NCBI GenBank assembly: GCA_964402175.1
Contig: CAYOBN010000003.1
Location: 1-64,000 of the forward strand
Length of the DNA: 64,000 nt
Source: JAWKUK01 sp964402175
GTDB taxonomy: Bacteria; Planctomycetota; UBA1135; GCA-002686595
Direction: 5' to 3'
Shown: piece by piece, positions 24,990 through 33,759 of the stretch
How positions within the stretch are numbered: position 1 is the first letter of the stretch
Layout: the number at the start of each line of letters is the position of its first letter
Translations under genes and position numbers: made by a program
Notes under the pieces: generated by a model
What the model saw: the letters and a program-made list of their open reading frames with translations, nothing else
What the model was told of the DNA's origin: nothing
The model's database searches: none

Positions 24990-25874
24990 ATGACCCGACC
25001 CCGCGTCCCCCTCGAACCTCGCACAGAACCCGTAGAACACGTGTTCCCCGCCTTCGGCGTGGACGTGTTCGAGAGTCACCACGCCGACGGCTGGCGCATG
25101 GACCGCACCGCGCACTCATTCCTCAAGGTAGTGTTCGTGCTGCAGGGTCGGGGCTCATTCGTGACCGACGAAGGCCGCCAACGCTGCGCCGCAGGCCACG
25201 CGATCGTCGTGCCGAGTGGACTCGCGCACCGCCTCGAAGACGCGGCGGGCACACCGATGTCGCTGGTTGTCGTCAGCATGCAGCCCTCGGTGACCGACGT
25301 CGCCTGTCTCGACGTGTCGATCCTGCCGGTCGGGGTCGTCGAGCTCGCACCGAGCGAAGCCGCGCGGATCGAACGCGCGATGCGACGCCTCATGTTCGAG
25401 CAAAGCCTCGAGCTGCCGACGACGGGCCCTTCGATGGTCTCACAGGCTCTGCACCTGCTCGTCGAGCTGGCGCGCATCGAAGCCACTCCCCCCGCCCCCA
25501 CTGAAGTGCCCCGCGTCCGGCGCCAGAACCCGAGGCTCGGCGACAGCAACACGCGCATGCAAGCGTACGTCGCAGAGCTCGGCCAGCACTTCTTCGAGGC
25601 GACGACCCTCGATGCCGCTGCGTCCGGACTCGGGCTGTCCCGCCGCCGCTTCACCGAGCTCTTCCGCTCGGTGACCGGCACCTCGTGGCTCGCTTACATC
25701 CGCGGGCTGCGCATCGAACATGCCCGCCGCTTGCTACGCACGACGGAGCGGACGGTACTCTCGGTGGCGTTCGAGTGTGGCTTCGACGACCTCTCCACGT
25801 TCTACCGCGCCTTCCGGCGGGAGACGGGCATCAGCCCGCACCACTGGCGCGCGAGCGACGCGGCGAGCCGCTGA
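24990..25874 (+). CDS. AraC-family transcriptional regulator with cupin-like sensor
   Basis: 294 residues. The N-terminal part (about 20-110) resembles an AraC-type cupin: H-S-F-L-K-V-V-F-V-L-Q-G-R-G, then A-G-H-A-I-V-V-P-S-G-L-A-H-R. The C-terminal ~100 residues carry the two helix-turn-helix motifs. The first is L-D-A-A-A-S-G-L-G-L-S-R-R-R-F-T-E-L-F, and the second ends in V-A-F-E-C-G-F-D-D-L-S-T-F-Y-R-A-F-R. The signature G-I-S-P-H-H-W-R closes the domain. It probably senses a small ligand and regulates nearby genes, perhaps the chalcone-isomerase-like gene 34 nt downstream on the same strand. The target is inference. Confidence 0.85.
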   Translation: MTRPRVPLEPRTEPVEHVFPAFGVDVFESHHADGWRMDRTAHSFLKVVFVLQGRGSFVTDEGRQRCAAGHAIVVPSGLAHRLEDAAGTPMSLVVVSMQPSVTDVACLDVSILPVGVVELAPSEAARIERAMRRLMFEQSLELPTTGPSMVSQALHLLVELARIEATPPAPTEVPRVRRQNPRLGDSNTRMQAYVAELGQHFFEATTLDAAASGLGLSRRRFTELFRSVTGTSWLAYIRGLRIEHARRLLRTTERTVLSVAFECGFDDLSTFYRAFRRETGISPHHWRASDAASR

Positions 25875-25907
25875 GGCCCCACATCCCTCGCCCCCAGGAG
25901 CCTCCGT

Positions 25908-26612
25908 ATGCCCTCACTCCAATCCATCGCCGCCCCGTTCCTGCTGCTCGCTCCGCTGCTCCAAACACCGCCTGCGGAGGTCAAGGAGCCCGAGTCCGGT
26001 CACAAGTACCCTGTGACCCAGGCGGTCCTCGGCGGGACCTCAGTGCTCGCCCTGACGGGCACAGGTATCCGCGAGAAGACGGTCTTCGCCGTCAACGTGT
26101 ACTCCTTCGGCCTCTACATCGAGCCGACGCGGGCGAAGGAGCTGCTGGCCAAGTGGCAAGGCAAACCAGCGAAGGAGCTCTACAAGGACGCCGAGCTCTA
26201 CACCGCGCTGCTCGACGACTCGCTGACGAAGGAGCTGCGGCTCAAGTTCTGCCGCGACGTCGACGCCGATGACGTGCGCTCCGCCTTCGAGGACTCGCTG
26301 GAGCCGCGGATCCTCACGTTCCTGAAGGACAGCAAAGCGACGAAGGAAGAAAAGCTCGCCGTGCTCGCCGAGTTCCGTAAGCTCTTCACCCTCGACAAGG
26401 TGAAGGACGGGACAGTGCTGCGCTTCGCCTGGCACCCAGGCGGCAAGCTGCACACGTCGATCGACGGCACGGTCCAGCCGGTCATCGAATCAAAAGCGCT
26501 CTGCTGGGCGCTCTTCGACGTGTATCTCGGCTCGAAGCCGATCAGTGACGCGGGCAAGAAGCGCCTCGTCGATCGGATCCCCGCGCTGATCGCCGTGGCG
26601 CCGAAGGACTAG
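25908..26612 (+). CDS. Exported chalcone isomerase-like domain protein
   Basis: 234 residues. Residues 1-20 form a hydrophobic signal peptide. The body fits the chalcone-isomerase-like (CHI-fold) family seen in bacterial periplasmic proteins: G-T-S-V-L-A-L-T-G-T-G-I-R-E-K, then V-N-V-Y-S-F-G-L-Y-I, and later G-G-K-L-H-T-S-I-D-G-T. Bacterial members are mostly not flavonoid enzymes; several fatty-acid-binding CHI-fold proteins are known. Lipid binding is plausible but not shown. It follows the AraC gene by 34 nt and ends at a strong bidirectional terminator. Confidence 0.75.
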   Translation: MPSLQSIAAPFLLLAPLLQTPPAEVKEPESGHKYPVTQAVLGGTSVLALTGTGIREKTVFAVNVYSFGLYIEPTRAKELLAKWQGKPAKELYKDAELYTALLDDSLTKELRLKFCRDVDADDVRSAFEDSLEPRILTFLKDSKATKEEKLAVLAEFRKLFTLDKVKDGTVLRFAWHPGGKLHTSIDGTVQPVIESKALCWALFDVYLGSKPISDAGKKRLVDRIPALIAVAPKD

Positions 26613-26623
26613 TGGGCGACCAC

Positions 26624-26658
26624 ACGGGCCGCCGGGAGTCGCGCTCCCGGCGGCCCGT
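26624..26658. terminator. Bidirectional intrinsic terminator between convergent genes
   Basis: A perfect 15-bp stem (26624-26638 with 26644-26658) encloses a TCGCG loop. It lies 12 nt after one stop and 13 nt before the other. It serves the chalcone-isomerase-like gene on plus and the secreted protein gene on minus. Confidence 0.85.
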
Positions 26659-26670
26659 TCCTTCCGTCGA

Positions 26671-28608
26671 TCAGAGGAAGATCACGCGGCGCGCGTTCGA
26701 GAAGTTCGACGTCGCACCGATCACCGGGTCGATATCGCGGTACCAGTACTGGAAGTTCCAGAGGGTGCCCGCGAGGACCGCGACCGGACCGGTCGGCTGC
26801 GGCATCTGGTTCAGGTCGAGCTGGAGCTGGACTGCGCCCGTCGTGCCCGAGTTCAGGAGGTTCGCCGAGTGGCGGCCCATGCTGAGGCTCGCGATGCAGA
26901 GGTCACCCTGCGCGCCGCCGGGGGTCAGCACCGTGAGCGGCGCCGTCGGCGAGTTCAGGAAGTAACCGAGCGAGCTCTGCGGCAGGTTGTGGACCGTCAG
27001 GTTGACGTTGTTGTTCGCTACGAGGCTGCTGCCGGAGACCTGCATACGCGCCGCAAGGCCCGTCGAGTTCGCCGTGCCGATGCAGACGTTCAGGTTCGGG
27101 ATGCCCACCGGGACGCGGACCGCGATCTCGAACTCGCCGTTGAGCGGGGTCGTCGTCGCAACCGCCGTGCCCGCACCCGTAGCCAGGTCGAGGCGCGCGA
27201 ACGTGCCCGTGCCGCCACCGGTATAGAGGGCAGCGTAGAGGTTGCCCGTCGCCCAGTCGAAGTCCATGCCCTGAGCGAAGTTTGTCGCGAAGCCCGTCGG
27301 ACCGAGGAGCGTCGGGGCGGCCGTCGCCGTGTCGATGCGCCAGAGTGCGTCCGTCGTGATGTCCATCGCGTACAGCTCATTCGTCGCGTTGATCGAGATG
27401 TCGATGAAGAGCTGGGTCCCGATCAGGCCGACGAGCGTGAAAGTGCCGGTCGTGATGTCACCGACCCAGAGGTTTGCGCCGATCCCCGTCACGTTCTCCA
27501 AGAGGTACCACGTCGTGCCGTCGACCGCGGCGGTCAAACCGGCCGCGCCCGTCGGACCGCTCAACGCGCCGAGGGGGGTGAAGACCCCCGTCGTCAGATC
27601 GAAACTGCCGTACGAGGTGCCGAGGACGCCCCAGAGCGTGGTGGCGTCCGCCGAGAAGTCGAGCGCGAACACGTTGTCGAGGTTCCCCGCGATCGGACGG
27701 AAGTTCGTGACGTAGCCCTGCGTGTCCGTCGTGAAGAAACGGCGTTGGCGCACGTCGAGGCCGAAGAGCGGCGTGCCGACCGAGCACGGCGTGACGGTGA
27801 AGAACTGGTCTCCGCCGATCGCGCCGAGGTCGAACGACAGCACGCCCGTGAAGTTGCCGAAGCCGTCACCGCCCAGGTTGCACTGCCCGGCGGGCAATCC
27901 ACCAAGGAACTGGTTCGACGCGAAGTTGTGACCGCTGCCGTTGATGAACGCGCAAACCCTGATCGGGCCATTCGGCAGACCCAGATCCGCCAGCGCGATC
28001 GAGAGCTCGAGGCCCGTCGTGACCGCCTGAGCCGCCCCCGGATCCGAAGCACCGCAGCCGCCGAGCACCCCGGCGCTGTTGTCGTTGCGGTACGCGACCT
28101 GGATCGGGGCCGCGTTGAGGCCCGTACCCGTCACGCCGACGCCCTCGTTCGTGCCGCCGAAGACGTTGCCGTAGAAGCTGAAGTTCGGCGTACCGAGCTG
28201 CGCGAAGTCGACGTCGAGACGATCAGTCGTGCCGTCGTTACCCCGGCGCACGATCAGTTGGTAGTCCGCTTCGAAGCCGGCATCGAAGCGCATACCGGCC
28301 ATGACGCCGCTGAAGTCGTTGCCCGGCTGGCCGGAGAGGACGTTCTCGCCGCCAGCGACGGAGTCGATGAAGATCTCGAGCTTGTTGAAGTTCGCCTCCA
28401 GGTTGCCGGTGAACGCCAGGTAAAGGCGCCCGTTCTGGATGGAGCCGTAACCGCCGTTCAGTTCGCTCTGGTTGTCGCCGAACTGGGTCTCGACCGTCTG
28501 GATCGAGGCGGAGCAGTAGTTGTCGTTCGTGATGGTGCCGTTGACGGCAACTTGGCCGAAAGCCGTGGCGGGCAACAACGCCGCCGCAACGTGGAGGGTT
28601 CGTTTCAT
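26671..28608 (-). CDS. Secreted protein with lineage-specific C-terminal module
   Basis: 645 residues. The signal peptide is residues 1-19 (A-T-A-F-G-Q). The body is Gly/Thr/Asn-rich and beta-stranded, with propeller-like stretches such as D-L-T-T-G-V-F-T and I-D-T-A-T-A-A-P-T. The final ~130 residues start near C-I-G-T-A-N-S-T-G and end with W-N-F-Q-Y-W-Y-R-D and N-F-S-N-A. They align by eye with the end of the M36-like protease at 57816-60866. That module is probably for surface sorting or anchoring, or a binding domain. The body function is unknown. A GGGGTACGCTC promoter-like motif lies 74 nt before the ATG. No Shine-Dalgarno is visible. Confidence 0.75.
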   Translation of the reverse strand: MKRTLHVAAALLPATAFGQVAVNGTITNDNYCSASIQTVETQFGDNQSELNGGYGSIQNGRLYLAFTGNLEANFNKLEIFIDSVAGGENVLSGQPGNDFSGVMAGMRFDAGFEADYQLIVRRGNDGTTDRLDVDFAQLGTPNFSFYGNVFGGTNEGVGVTGTGLNAAPIQVAYRNDNSAGVLGGCGASDPGAAQAVTTGLELSIALADLGLPNGPIRVCAFINGSGHNFASNQFLGGLPAGQCNLGGDGFGNFTGVLSFDLGAIGGDQFFTVTPCSVGTPLFGLDVRQRRFFTTDTQGYVTNFRPIAGNLDNVFALDFSADATTLWGVLGTSYGSFDLTTGVFTPLGALSGPTGAAGLTAAVDGTTWYLLENVTGIGANLWVGDITTGTFTLVGLIGTQLFIDISINATNELYAMDITTDALWRIDTATAAPTLLGPTGFATNFAQGMDFDWATGNLYAALYTGGGTGTFARLDLATGAGTAVATTTPLNGEFEIAVRVPVGIPNLNVCIGTANSTGLAARMQVSGSSLVANNNVNLTVHNLPQSSLGYFLNSPTAPLTVLTPGGAQGDLCIASLSMGRHSANLLNSGTTGAVQLQLDLNQMPQPTGPVAVLAGTLWNFQYWYRDIDPVIGATSNFSNARRVIFL

Positions 28609-28681
28609 CGCGCGGATGAGCAAAGGAAGGATGGAGGGGAGCGAGGGGTGGGGACACTCTGTGTGCCTTCGCCCGCCGAGC

Positions 28682-28692
28682 GAGCGTACCCC
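28682..28692 (-). promoter_or_regulatory. Possible promoter element GGGGTACGCTC
   Basis: Member of the GGG[TA]A[CT][CG]CTC group, 73 nt before the secreted protein start at 28608. The positions between this site and the tandem repeat (28693-28841) show nothing recognisable. Confidence 0.3.
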
Positions 28693-28841
28693 ACGTTCTG
28701 GAAATCCACGAGTCGCCCCCCTGATCCGAGCCCGATCCTGCCTCGAACCGAGGCGCCGCCGTCCCAGGCTGCGAATCGGGCACTCGGAGATCGGCCCGCA
28801 GTTGGGCCTCGACCCCGCCAAGGCTCGGCGGCCGAATCGAA

Positions 28842-29377
28842 CGGTACCAGGTACGATCTGGCGTGCGCGTGCTCTTGGTCCTGTGTCTTGCCTTGCGCTC
28901 TCTCGCGCGCACGACAGATCGTACCCGGTACCGTTTGATTCGGCGGACACGCGGAGCTGTCGATTCGAACGGTACCAGGGACGCCTTCGCGGGCGCGCGC
29001 GAGAGCCAAAGGCGAGACAGAAGAGGCCAAGGGGCGCGCCCGCAAAGGCGTACCTGGTACCTACGGCGTACCTGGTACCTACGGCGCACCTGGCGTGATT
29101 CGGTGTTCGCGCGGACCCAACGAGGTACCTGGTACGATCTGGCGTGGGCGCGCCTTTGGTCTCGTGGCTCGCCTTGCGCTCTCTCGCGCGCACGACAGAT
29201 CGTACCTGGTACCGTTTGATTCGGCGGACACGCGGAGCTGTCGATTCGAACGGTACCAGGGACGCCTTCGCGGGCGCGCGCGAGAGCCAAAGGCGAGACA
29301 GAAGAGGCCAAGGGGCGCGCCCGCAAAGGCGTACCTGGTACCTACGGCGTGCCTGGTACCTACGGCGTCCGTGGTTT
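28842..29377. repeat. Tandem 281-nt repeat with paired long hairpins
   Basis: Two copies (28842-29122 and 29123-29377, the second slightly short) are nearly identical over most of their length with a constant 281-nt offset. Each copy contains two long imperfect inverted repeats. The first is 28843-28871 with 28904-28932 (copy 2: 29124-29152 with 29185-29213). The second is 28971-28998 with 29034-29061 (copy 2: 29252-29279 with 29315-29342). Arms carry GGTACC-x-GGTAC cores. Copy 1 ends in an 18-nt tandem repeat. The array abuts the fadB-type stop codon (29383). No coding sense was found. Folding in DNA or RNA is expected. Confidence 0.85.
29049..29084. repeat. 18-nt direct repeat CGTACCTGGTACCTACGG x2
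   Basis: Two perfect adjacent units (29049-29066, 29067-29084) are followed by a degenerate third start (CGCACCTGG). A similar pair ends the second 281-nt copy. Confidence 0.8.
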
Positions 29378-29382
29378 CTACC

Positions 29383-31596
29383 TCACTCTACCTGGGGATG
29401 AAACCTGCCGTGGTTCGCGGCCAAGTCGCGCAGAATCTGGGCCGGTGCAAAGCGGGCCGACGCTGGGCCGCGTTCATGGACGTCCGGTTCCCCGTGAATC
29501 GCCTCCAAGGCGCCCACGATGCCCCGGGCGCCGCGCGAATCACAATACCGCAACAGACCGCCCCGGAACGGTGCGAAGCCCGTGCCGAAGACCGTCGCCA
29601 GGTCGAGCTCCTGGGCGCTCGCGACGACGCGCTCTTCGAAGCATCGGGCGGCTTCGTTCAGCATCGCGAGCACGCAGCGCTCGACGATCTCCTTGTCGGA
29701 GAGGCCGAAGGCCCACGTCGAGCGTTGGAACTTGCCGAGGTCGTCGGCGAGCTCGGGCTCGGCGCGGTCGTCGGTGCGCGAATAGACGTAGAAGCCCTTG
29801 CCGCTCTTCTTACCGCGGCGATCGGTCGGGGTGCCCGGCTTTCCGATGAACGTGTCGAGCGCGTCGCAGGGCTGCATCCGATCGCCGTAACCCGCGTGCA
29901 GCGACTTCGCCGCGTGGACGGCGATGTCGAGGCCGACCTCGTCGAGGAGACGGAACGGCCCCATCGGCATCCCGAACTCGAGCATGAGCCGGTCGACGCG
30001 CTTCGGGCTCGCTCCGCCCACGAAGAGGCGCACGGCTTCGTCGAGGTACGGCCCGAGGATCCGGTTGACGAGGAAACCTGGCACATCGCGGGTCACCACC
30101 GGCGTCTTGCCGAGGCGCAGCGCGAGCGCCGCGACGCGCGCGATCGTGGCATCACTCGTCGCCTCGCCGCGCACGACCTCGACCAGCGGCATCTTCTTCA
30201 CGGGGTTGAAGAAGTGCATGCCGACGACCCGCTCCGGGTTCGGCACACCCGCGGCGAGCGCGGTCACCGACAACGAAGACGTGTTCGTCGCGAGGATCGC
30301 GTCGCTGGGCAGCTTCTGCGCGAGCTCATTGAAGACCTTCTGTTTGACCGCCAGCACCTCGGCGACGGCCTCCACCGCGATGTCCACAGTGCCCATCCCG
30401 ACGATGCCCGGCGAGCCGTCGAGGCGGTCCAGCGTCGCGATCGCCTGCGCGGGCTTCAATTGCCGGCGCTGCTGCTTCTTGCGCACGTCCGCGGCATGGG
30501 CCGCGATCGCCGTGTCGAGCGCCGCTTGCGACAGGTCGGCGAGGCGAGTGGAGATGCCGCGCTCGGCCATGAGGCTCGCGATGCCCGCCCCCATCACCCC
30601 GCCGCCGATGACCGCGCCGGTGCGCACCGCCGGAGGCTCGGAGCCGTCGGGCAGCTTGGCCGCTTTCTTGGCCGCCTCCGAAGCGAAGAAGATCCCGATC
30701 AGGTTCTTGCAGACCGGCCCCGTCGCCAGCTCCGCCACCGCGTCGGCTTCGATCAACGCCGCCTCACCGACCGTCTTGCCAGGCGCACCGAGGACCACGT
30801 CCAGCGCCTTGTACACGGCCGGATACAGGCCGCGCGCGCGGCTGTCGAGCTGCTGCTTCGCTTTGGAGCGGATGATCAGCTTCGTCGCGGGGCTCGTGTC
30901 GACGAGGTAACCCTTCCAGCCGCGCTTGCGCCGCTTCAAGCGCTCGCGGCCGAGCGCGATGTCGGCGGCGACGCGCTCCAGGTACTCCGCCTTGGTCAAA
31001 CGGTCGATCATGCCGATGCGCAGCGCCTTCGACGCGCGCTCCAGCTTGCCCGCGAGGATGATGTCCAGCGCCGCAGGGACGCCGATGCGCCACGGCAAGC
31101 GGTGGCTGCCCCCCCAGCCCGGGATGATGCCGAGCTGCGTCTCGGGCAAGCCGATGCGCGTCTTGTCGTCGTCCGTCGCGACGATCCAGTTGCACGCGAG
31201 CGAGAGCTCGTACGCGCCGCCCGGCACGGGGCCGCCGACCGCAGCGACCGTCGTGGCTTTCAAGCGCGCGATCCGCCCGAAGAGGTCGTGCACCGCGCGC
31301 ACCGCGCGCCTCACGACGGCTTCGTTCGTGATCTTCGCGATCGCTTCGACGTCCGCACCGGCCAGGAACTGGTCGACGCGGCGCCCGGCGAACACGACGC
31401 CGCGCAGCTTCGTATCGCGCTCGAGCTCGTCGATCGCAAGCGCTAAATCGCGCAGCAGCGGCGCGTCGAGGACCGGGAAGCTGCGGTGCGGACTCAGGAA
31501 CCGCACCACGGCGAGGCCCGCCTCGGGGCGCTCGATACGCAGGCACGCGCCGACCGGCGGCGCGTCATCGGGGAAGGGGAAACCGGCGAGGTCCAT
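29383..31596 (-). CDS. fadB: Fatty-acid oxidation multifunctional enzyme (enoyl-CoA hydratase/3-hydroxyacyl-CoA dehydrogenase)
   Basis: 737 residues, close to FadB/FadJ (about 714-729). Residues 1-200 are a crotonase domain with both catalytic glutamates, E130 (G-G-A-Y-E-L) and E152 (L-P-E-T). The dehydrogenase half starts with NAD motif G-G-G-V-M-G-A-G (331-338). It has E409 and catalytic H461 (M-H-F-F-N-P-V), then the C-terminal dimer domain. It hydrates enoyl-CoA and oxidises the 3-hydroxyacyl-CoA in beta-oxidation. The start at ATG 31596 overlaps the thiolase stop (TGATG); GTG 31599 is possible. It forms an operon with the thiolase. Whether it is FadB or FadJ cannot be decided. The 3' end touches the tandem repeat. 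Confidence 0.92.
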   Translation of the reverse strand: MDLAGFPFPDDAPPVGACLRIERPEAGLAVVRFLSPHRSFPVLDAPLLRDLALAIDELERDTKLRGVVFAGRRVDQFLAGADVEAIAKITNEAVVRRAVRAVHDLFGRIARLKATTVAAVGGPVPGGAYELSLACNWIVATDDDKTRIGLPETQLGIIPGWGGSHRLPWRIGVPAALDIILAGKLERASKALRIGMIDRLTKAEYLERVAADIALGRERLKRRKRGWKGYLVDTSPATKLIIRSKAKQQLDSRARGLYPAVYKALDVVLGAPGKTVGEAALIEADAVAELATGPVCKNLIGIFFASEAAKKAAKLPDGSEPPAVRTGAVIGGGVMGAGIASLMAERGISTRLADLSQAALDTAIAAHAADVRKKQQRRQLKPAQAIATLDRLDGSPGIVGMGTVDIAVEAVAEVLAVKQKVFNELAQKLPSDAILATNTSSLSVTALAAGVPNPERVVGMHFFNPVKKMPLVEVVRGEATSDATIARVAALALRLGKTPVVTRDVPGFLVNRILGPYLDEAVRLFVGGASPKRVDRLMLEFGMPMGPFRLLDEVGLDIAVHAAKSLHAGYGDRMQPCDALDTFIGKPGTPTDRRGKKSGKGFYVYSRTDDRAEPELADDLGKFQRSTWAFGLSDKEIVERCVLAMLNEAARCFEERVVASAQELDLATVFGTGFAPFRGGLLRYCDSRGARGIVGALEAIHGEPDVHERGPASARFAPAQILRDLAANHGRFHPQVE

Positions 31597-32948
31597 CACG
31601 CACCGATCCTTTCCAGCAGCACTGCGCCGCCTTGGCCGCCGCCGATGCAGAGGGTCGCGAGCGCCAGCTCGTGGTCGCCCGCTACGAGCTCGTGCGCGGC
31701 GGTCAAGAGGAGCCTTGCGCCCGTCGCACCGACAGGGTGCCCGAGCGCGATCGCGCCACCATTGGTGTTCACACGGGTCATGTCGAGTTCACCCACCGGC
31801 TTCGTGCGGCAGAGCTCCTTCTGATTGAAGGCGCTGCTCTCGAACGCGCGCGCGCAGGCCAGGACTTGCGCCGCAAACGCCTCGTTCAGCTCGACGTGCC
31901 CGATGTCGGACAGGGCCACCCCCGTCGCTTCGAGGACCCGCGCCGTCGCGTACACTGGCCCGAGGCCCATCCGCGCGGGATCGCAGCCCGCCCAGGCGTA
32001 CCCCTTGATCCGCGCGAGCGGCTTCAGCCCGAGGCGCTCCGCGCGCTCGGCCGTCGTCACGAGGAGCGCGCCGGCGCCATCGGTGATGCCGCACGCGTTG
32101 CCGACGGTCACGACCCCGTCGGGTTTCTCGAAGTACGGCCGCAGCCGTCCGAGCTTCTCGAGGTTCAAGTCGTCGCGGATGGAGTCGTCGTGCAAGAGCG
32201 CGTCCTGACCGGGCTTTGCGCCGAGCGGCAACACGGGCAGGATCTCGCGCTCGAAGCGCCCGCGATCGCGGGCGCGTGTCGCGCGCTGGTGGCTCGCCAG
32301 CGCGTAGCGGTCGCACTCCGCGCGCGACAGGCCGAAGTCACGCGCGAGCAGCTCAGCGGTGCTGCCCATGATGAGGCCGCTGATCGGATCGGTGAGGCCC
32401 TCCATCAGCGCAATCCGCGGCGCGAGGAACGACGGCCGGAACCGGCCAAGCGCCGCGAGCTTCGCGCCGATGCCCTTCGCGCCCGCGAGGCCCGCGAAGA
32501 GCTGCGTCATCTTCTCGCCGTAGATGAGCGGGTACGCGCTCATGACCTCGACGCCGAGGGTCAGGTAGAGCTCACCCTCACCCGCCCGGATCGCAGCGAC
32601 CGCGGTCGTGACTGCCTCGATCCCGCTGGCGCAGTTGCGCGCGACGGTGCGCGCCGGCACATGGCGCGGGACCCCCGCACGCAGCCCGATCACGCGCGCG
32701 ACGTTGGCCTGATCGTGGGGCGGCCCGACACAGCCGACGATGACCTCGTCGAGCTGCGCGGGGTCGAGCGCCGTGCGCGCCAGGAGCTCGCGCGCGACCC
32801 GGGCACCGAGGTGCCCGGCGTCTTCCCCGCGGAAGACGCCTCCGGCGCGCGCCCAGGCCGAGCGCAGGCCAGCGGCCAGGACGATGTCGGGGGCGCCGCC
32901 TGGGCCGGAGCCCTTCGGCAGCGCCGCTGCGGTGGAGAGCTGAGTCAT
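31596..32948 (-). CDS. fadI: Acetyl-CoA C-acyltransferase (thiolase) of beta-oxidation
   Basis: 450 residues. The nucleophile is C106 in N-C-A-S-G. His404 sits in G-A-I-A-L-G-H-P-V-G, and C434 in C-I-G-G-G-Q-G-G is the second catalytic cysteine. All are in place for a degradative thiolase. It cleaves 3-ketoacyl-CoA to acetyl-CoA and a shortened acyl-CoA. Length (450 versus about 390 for FadA and 436 for FadI) favours the FadI type. The ATG at 32948 was chosen as the family start; the open frame runs 33 codons further. It is first in an operon with the fadB-type gene and divergent from the TetR gene across a palindromic operator. Confidence 0.92.
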   Translation of the reverse strand: MTQLSTAAALPKGSGPGGAPDIVLAAGLRSAWARAGGVFRGEDAGHLGARVARELLARTALDPAQLDEVIVGCVGPPHDQANVARVIGLRAGVPRHVPARTVARNCASGIEAVTTAVAAIRAGEGELYLTLGVEVMSAYPLIYGEKMTQLFAGLAGAKGIGAKLAALGRFRPSFLAPRIALMEGLTDPISGLIMGSTAELLARDFGLSRAECDRYALASHQRATRARDRGRFEREILPVLPLGAKPGQDALLHDDSIRDDLNLEKLGRLRPYFEKPDGVVTVGNACGITDGAGALLVTTAERAERLGLKPLARIKGYAWAGCDPARMGLGPVYATARVLEATGVALSDIGHVELNEAFAAQVLACARAFESSAFNQKELCRTKPVGELDMTRVNTNGGAIALGHPVGATGARLLLTAAHELVAGDHELALATLCIGGGQGGAVLLERIGA

Positions 32949-33040
32949 GGGTGGGGGTCCCCCCTCGGGACCCGGAGAGTCTCGGGCCGGGCTCTGCTCA
33001 TCGGGAGTCCGCCACCGAGACCTGACGTGGATTTCAGAGG

Positions 33041-33067
33041 TTGACACTGTAAACTGAACACTGTCAA
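33041..33067. promoter_or_regulatory. 27-bp inverted-repeat operator in the fad divergent region
   Basis: TTGACA-x-TGT, seven bases, then ACA-x-TGTCAA, a near-perfect palindrome lying between the thiolase gene (minus) and the TetR gene (plus). Each half contains TTGACA in outward orientation, so it can double as the -35 of both promoters. A TetR-type repressor bound here would block both. The TetR product itself is the likely binder. Confidence 0.75.
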
Positions 33068-33114
33068 GTCCAAAGGTCGGCTAGCCGAAAGCAGGGGATC
33101 CCCCCGCTCTCCCG

Positions 33115-33759
33115 ATGAGACCGTCCGAACAACCCCTGCGCCGCCGCGACCGCGCGACGGGCGCCGAACTGCGCGCGGCGCTCCTCGCCGAGGCGCGCCG
33201 CGTCATCCAGGACGACGGCGTCCAAGCGCTCTCGACGCGGCGCGTCGCCGAGGCCGTGGGCTGCACCGCGACGAGCATCTACATCTACTTCGAGAGCAAG
33301 GACGCGCTGCTGCACGCGGTGATCGACGAGGGCGTGCAGGCCCTGCACGAGCGCCTGACCGCGGCCCGCGTCGACGCGTCCGCTCCAGAGGCCGCGCTCG
33401 TCGCCATCGCCCGCGCCTACGTCGAGTTCGGCCTCGAGCAACCGACGCTGTACGAGGTCATGTTCATGCTGCACCCGCGGCACATGGAGCGGTATCCCGC
33501 CGAGGCCTACCGCCGCGCGCGCAGCAACATCGAGCTCCTCGCCGAGACCCTCGCAGAGGCGCGAGGCTGCAGCACCGGACCGAACCAAGACTTCGCGCGC
33601 GCGTCCAATCTCTGGGCGCTCCTGCACGGACACATCGCCCTTTGGATCGCTGGCCGCGTCGACGCAGCGATCCCGCGCGAAACATTCATCGAAGGCGCGC
33701 TCGCGCTCGTGCGCCTCGCCTCGACCGACCGCAGTCACACCTTGGAGGAAAGCCCATGA
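33115..33759 (+). CDS. TetR-family regulator of the fad genes
   Basis: 214 residues. The N-terminal TetR helix-turn-helix includes L-S-T-R-R-V-A-E-A-V-G-C-T-A-T-S-I-Y-I-Y-F (about 40-60). The C-terminal ligand domain contains W-A-L-L-H-G-H-I-A-L-W, a WHG-type TetR C-domain. It lies divergent from the thiolase-fadB-type operon and overlaps fadE (ATGA). Acyl-CoA- or fatty-acid-responsive TetR repressors such as FadR and PsrA are known to sit in this arrangement, so it probably senses an acyl-CoA. The palindrome at 33041-33067 is the likely operator. Specific ligand binding is inference. Confidence 0.88.
   Translation: MRPSEQPLRRRDRATGAELRAALLAEARRVIQDDGVQALSTRRVAEAVGCTATSIYIYFESKDALLHAVIDEGVQALHERLTAARVDASAPEAALVAIARAYVEFGLEQPTLYEVMFMLHPRHMERYPAEAYRRARSNIELLAETLAEARGCSTGPNQDFARASNLWALLHGHIALWIAGRVDAAIPRETFIEGALALVRLASTDRSHTLEESP

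Noticed and set aside
26869..28938. 689-codon plus-strand open frame
   Set aside because: Antisense to the secreted protein gene and extends into the hairpin repeat. No domain is recognisable.
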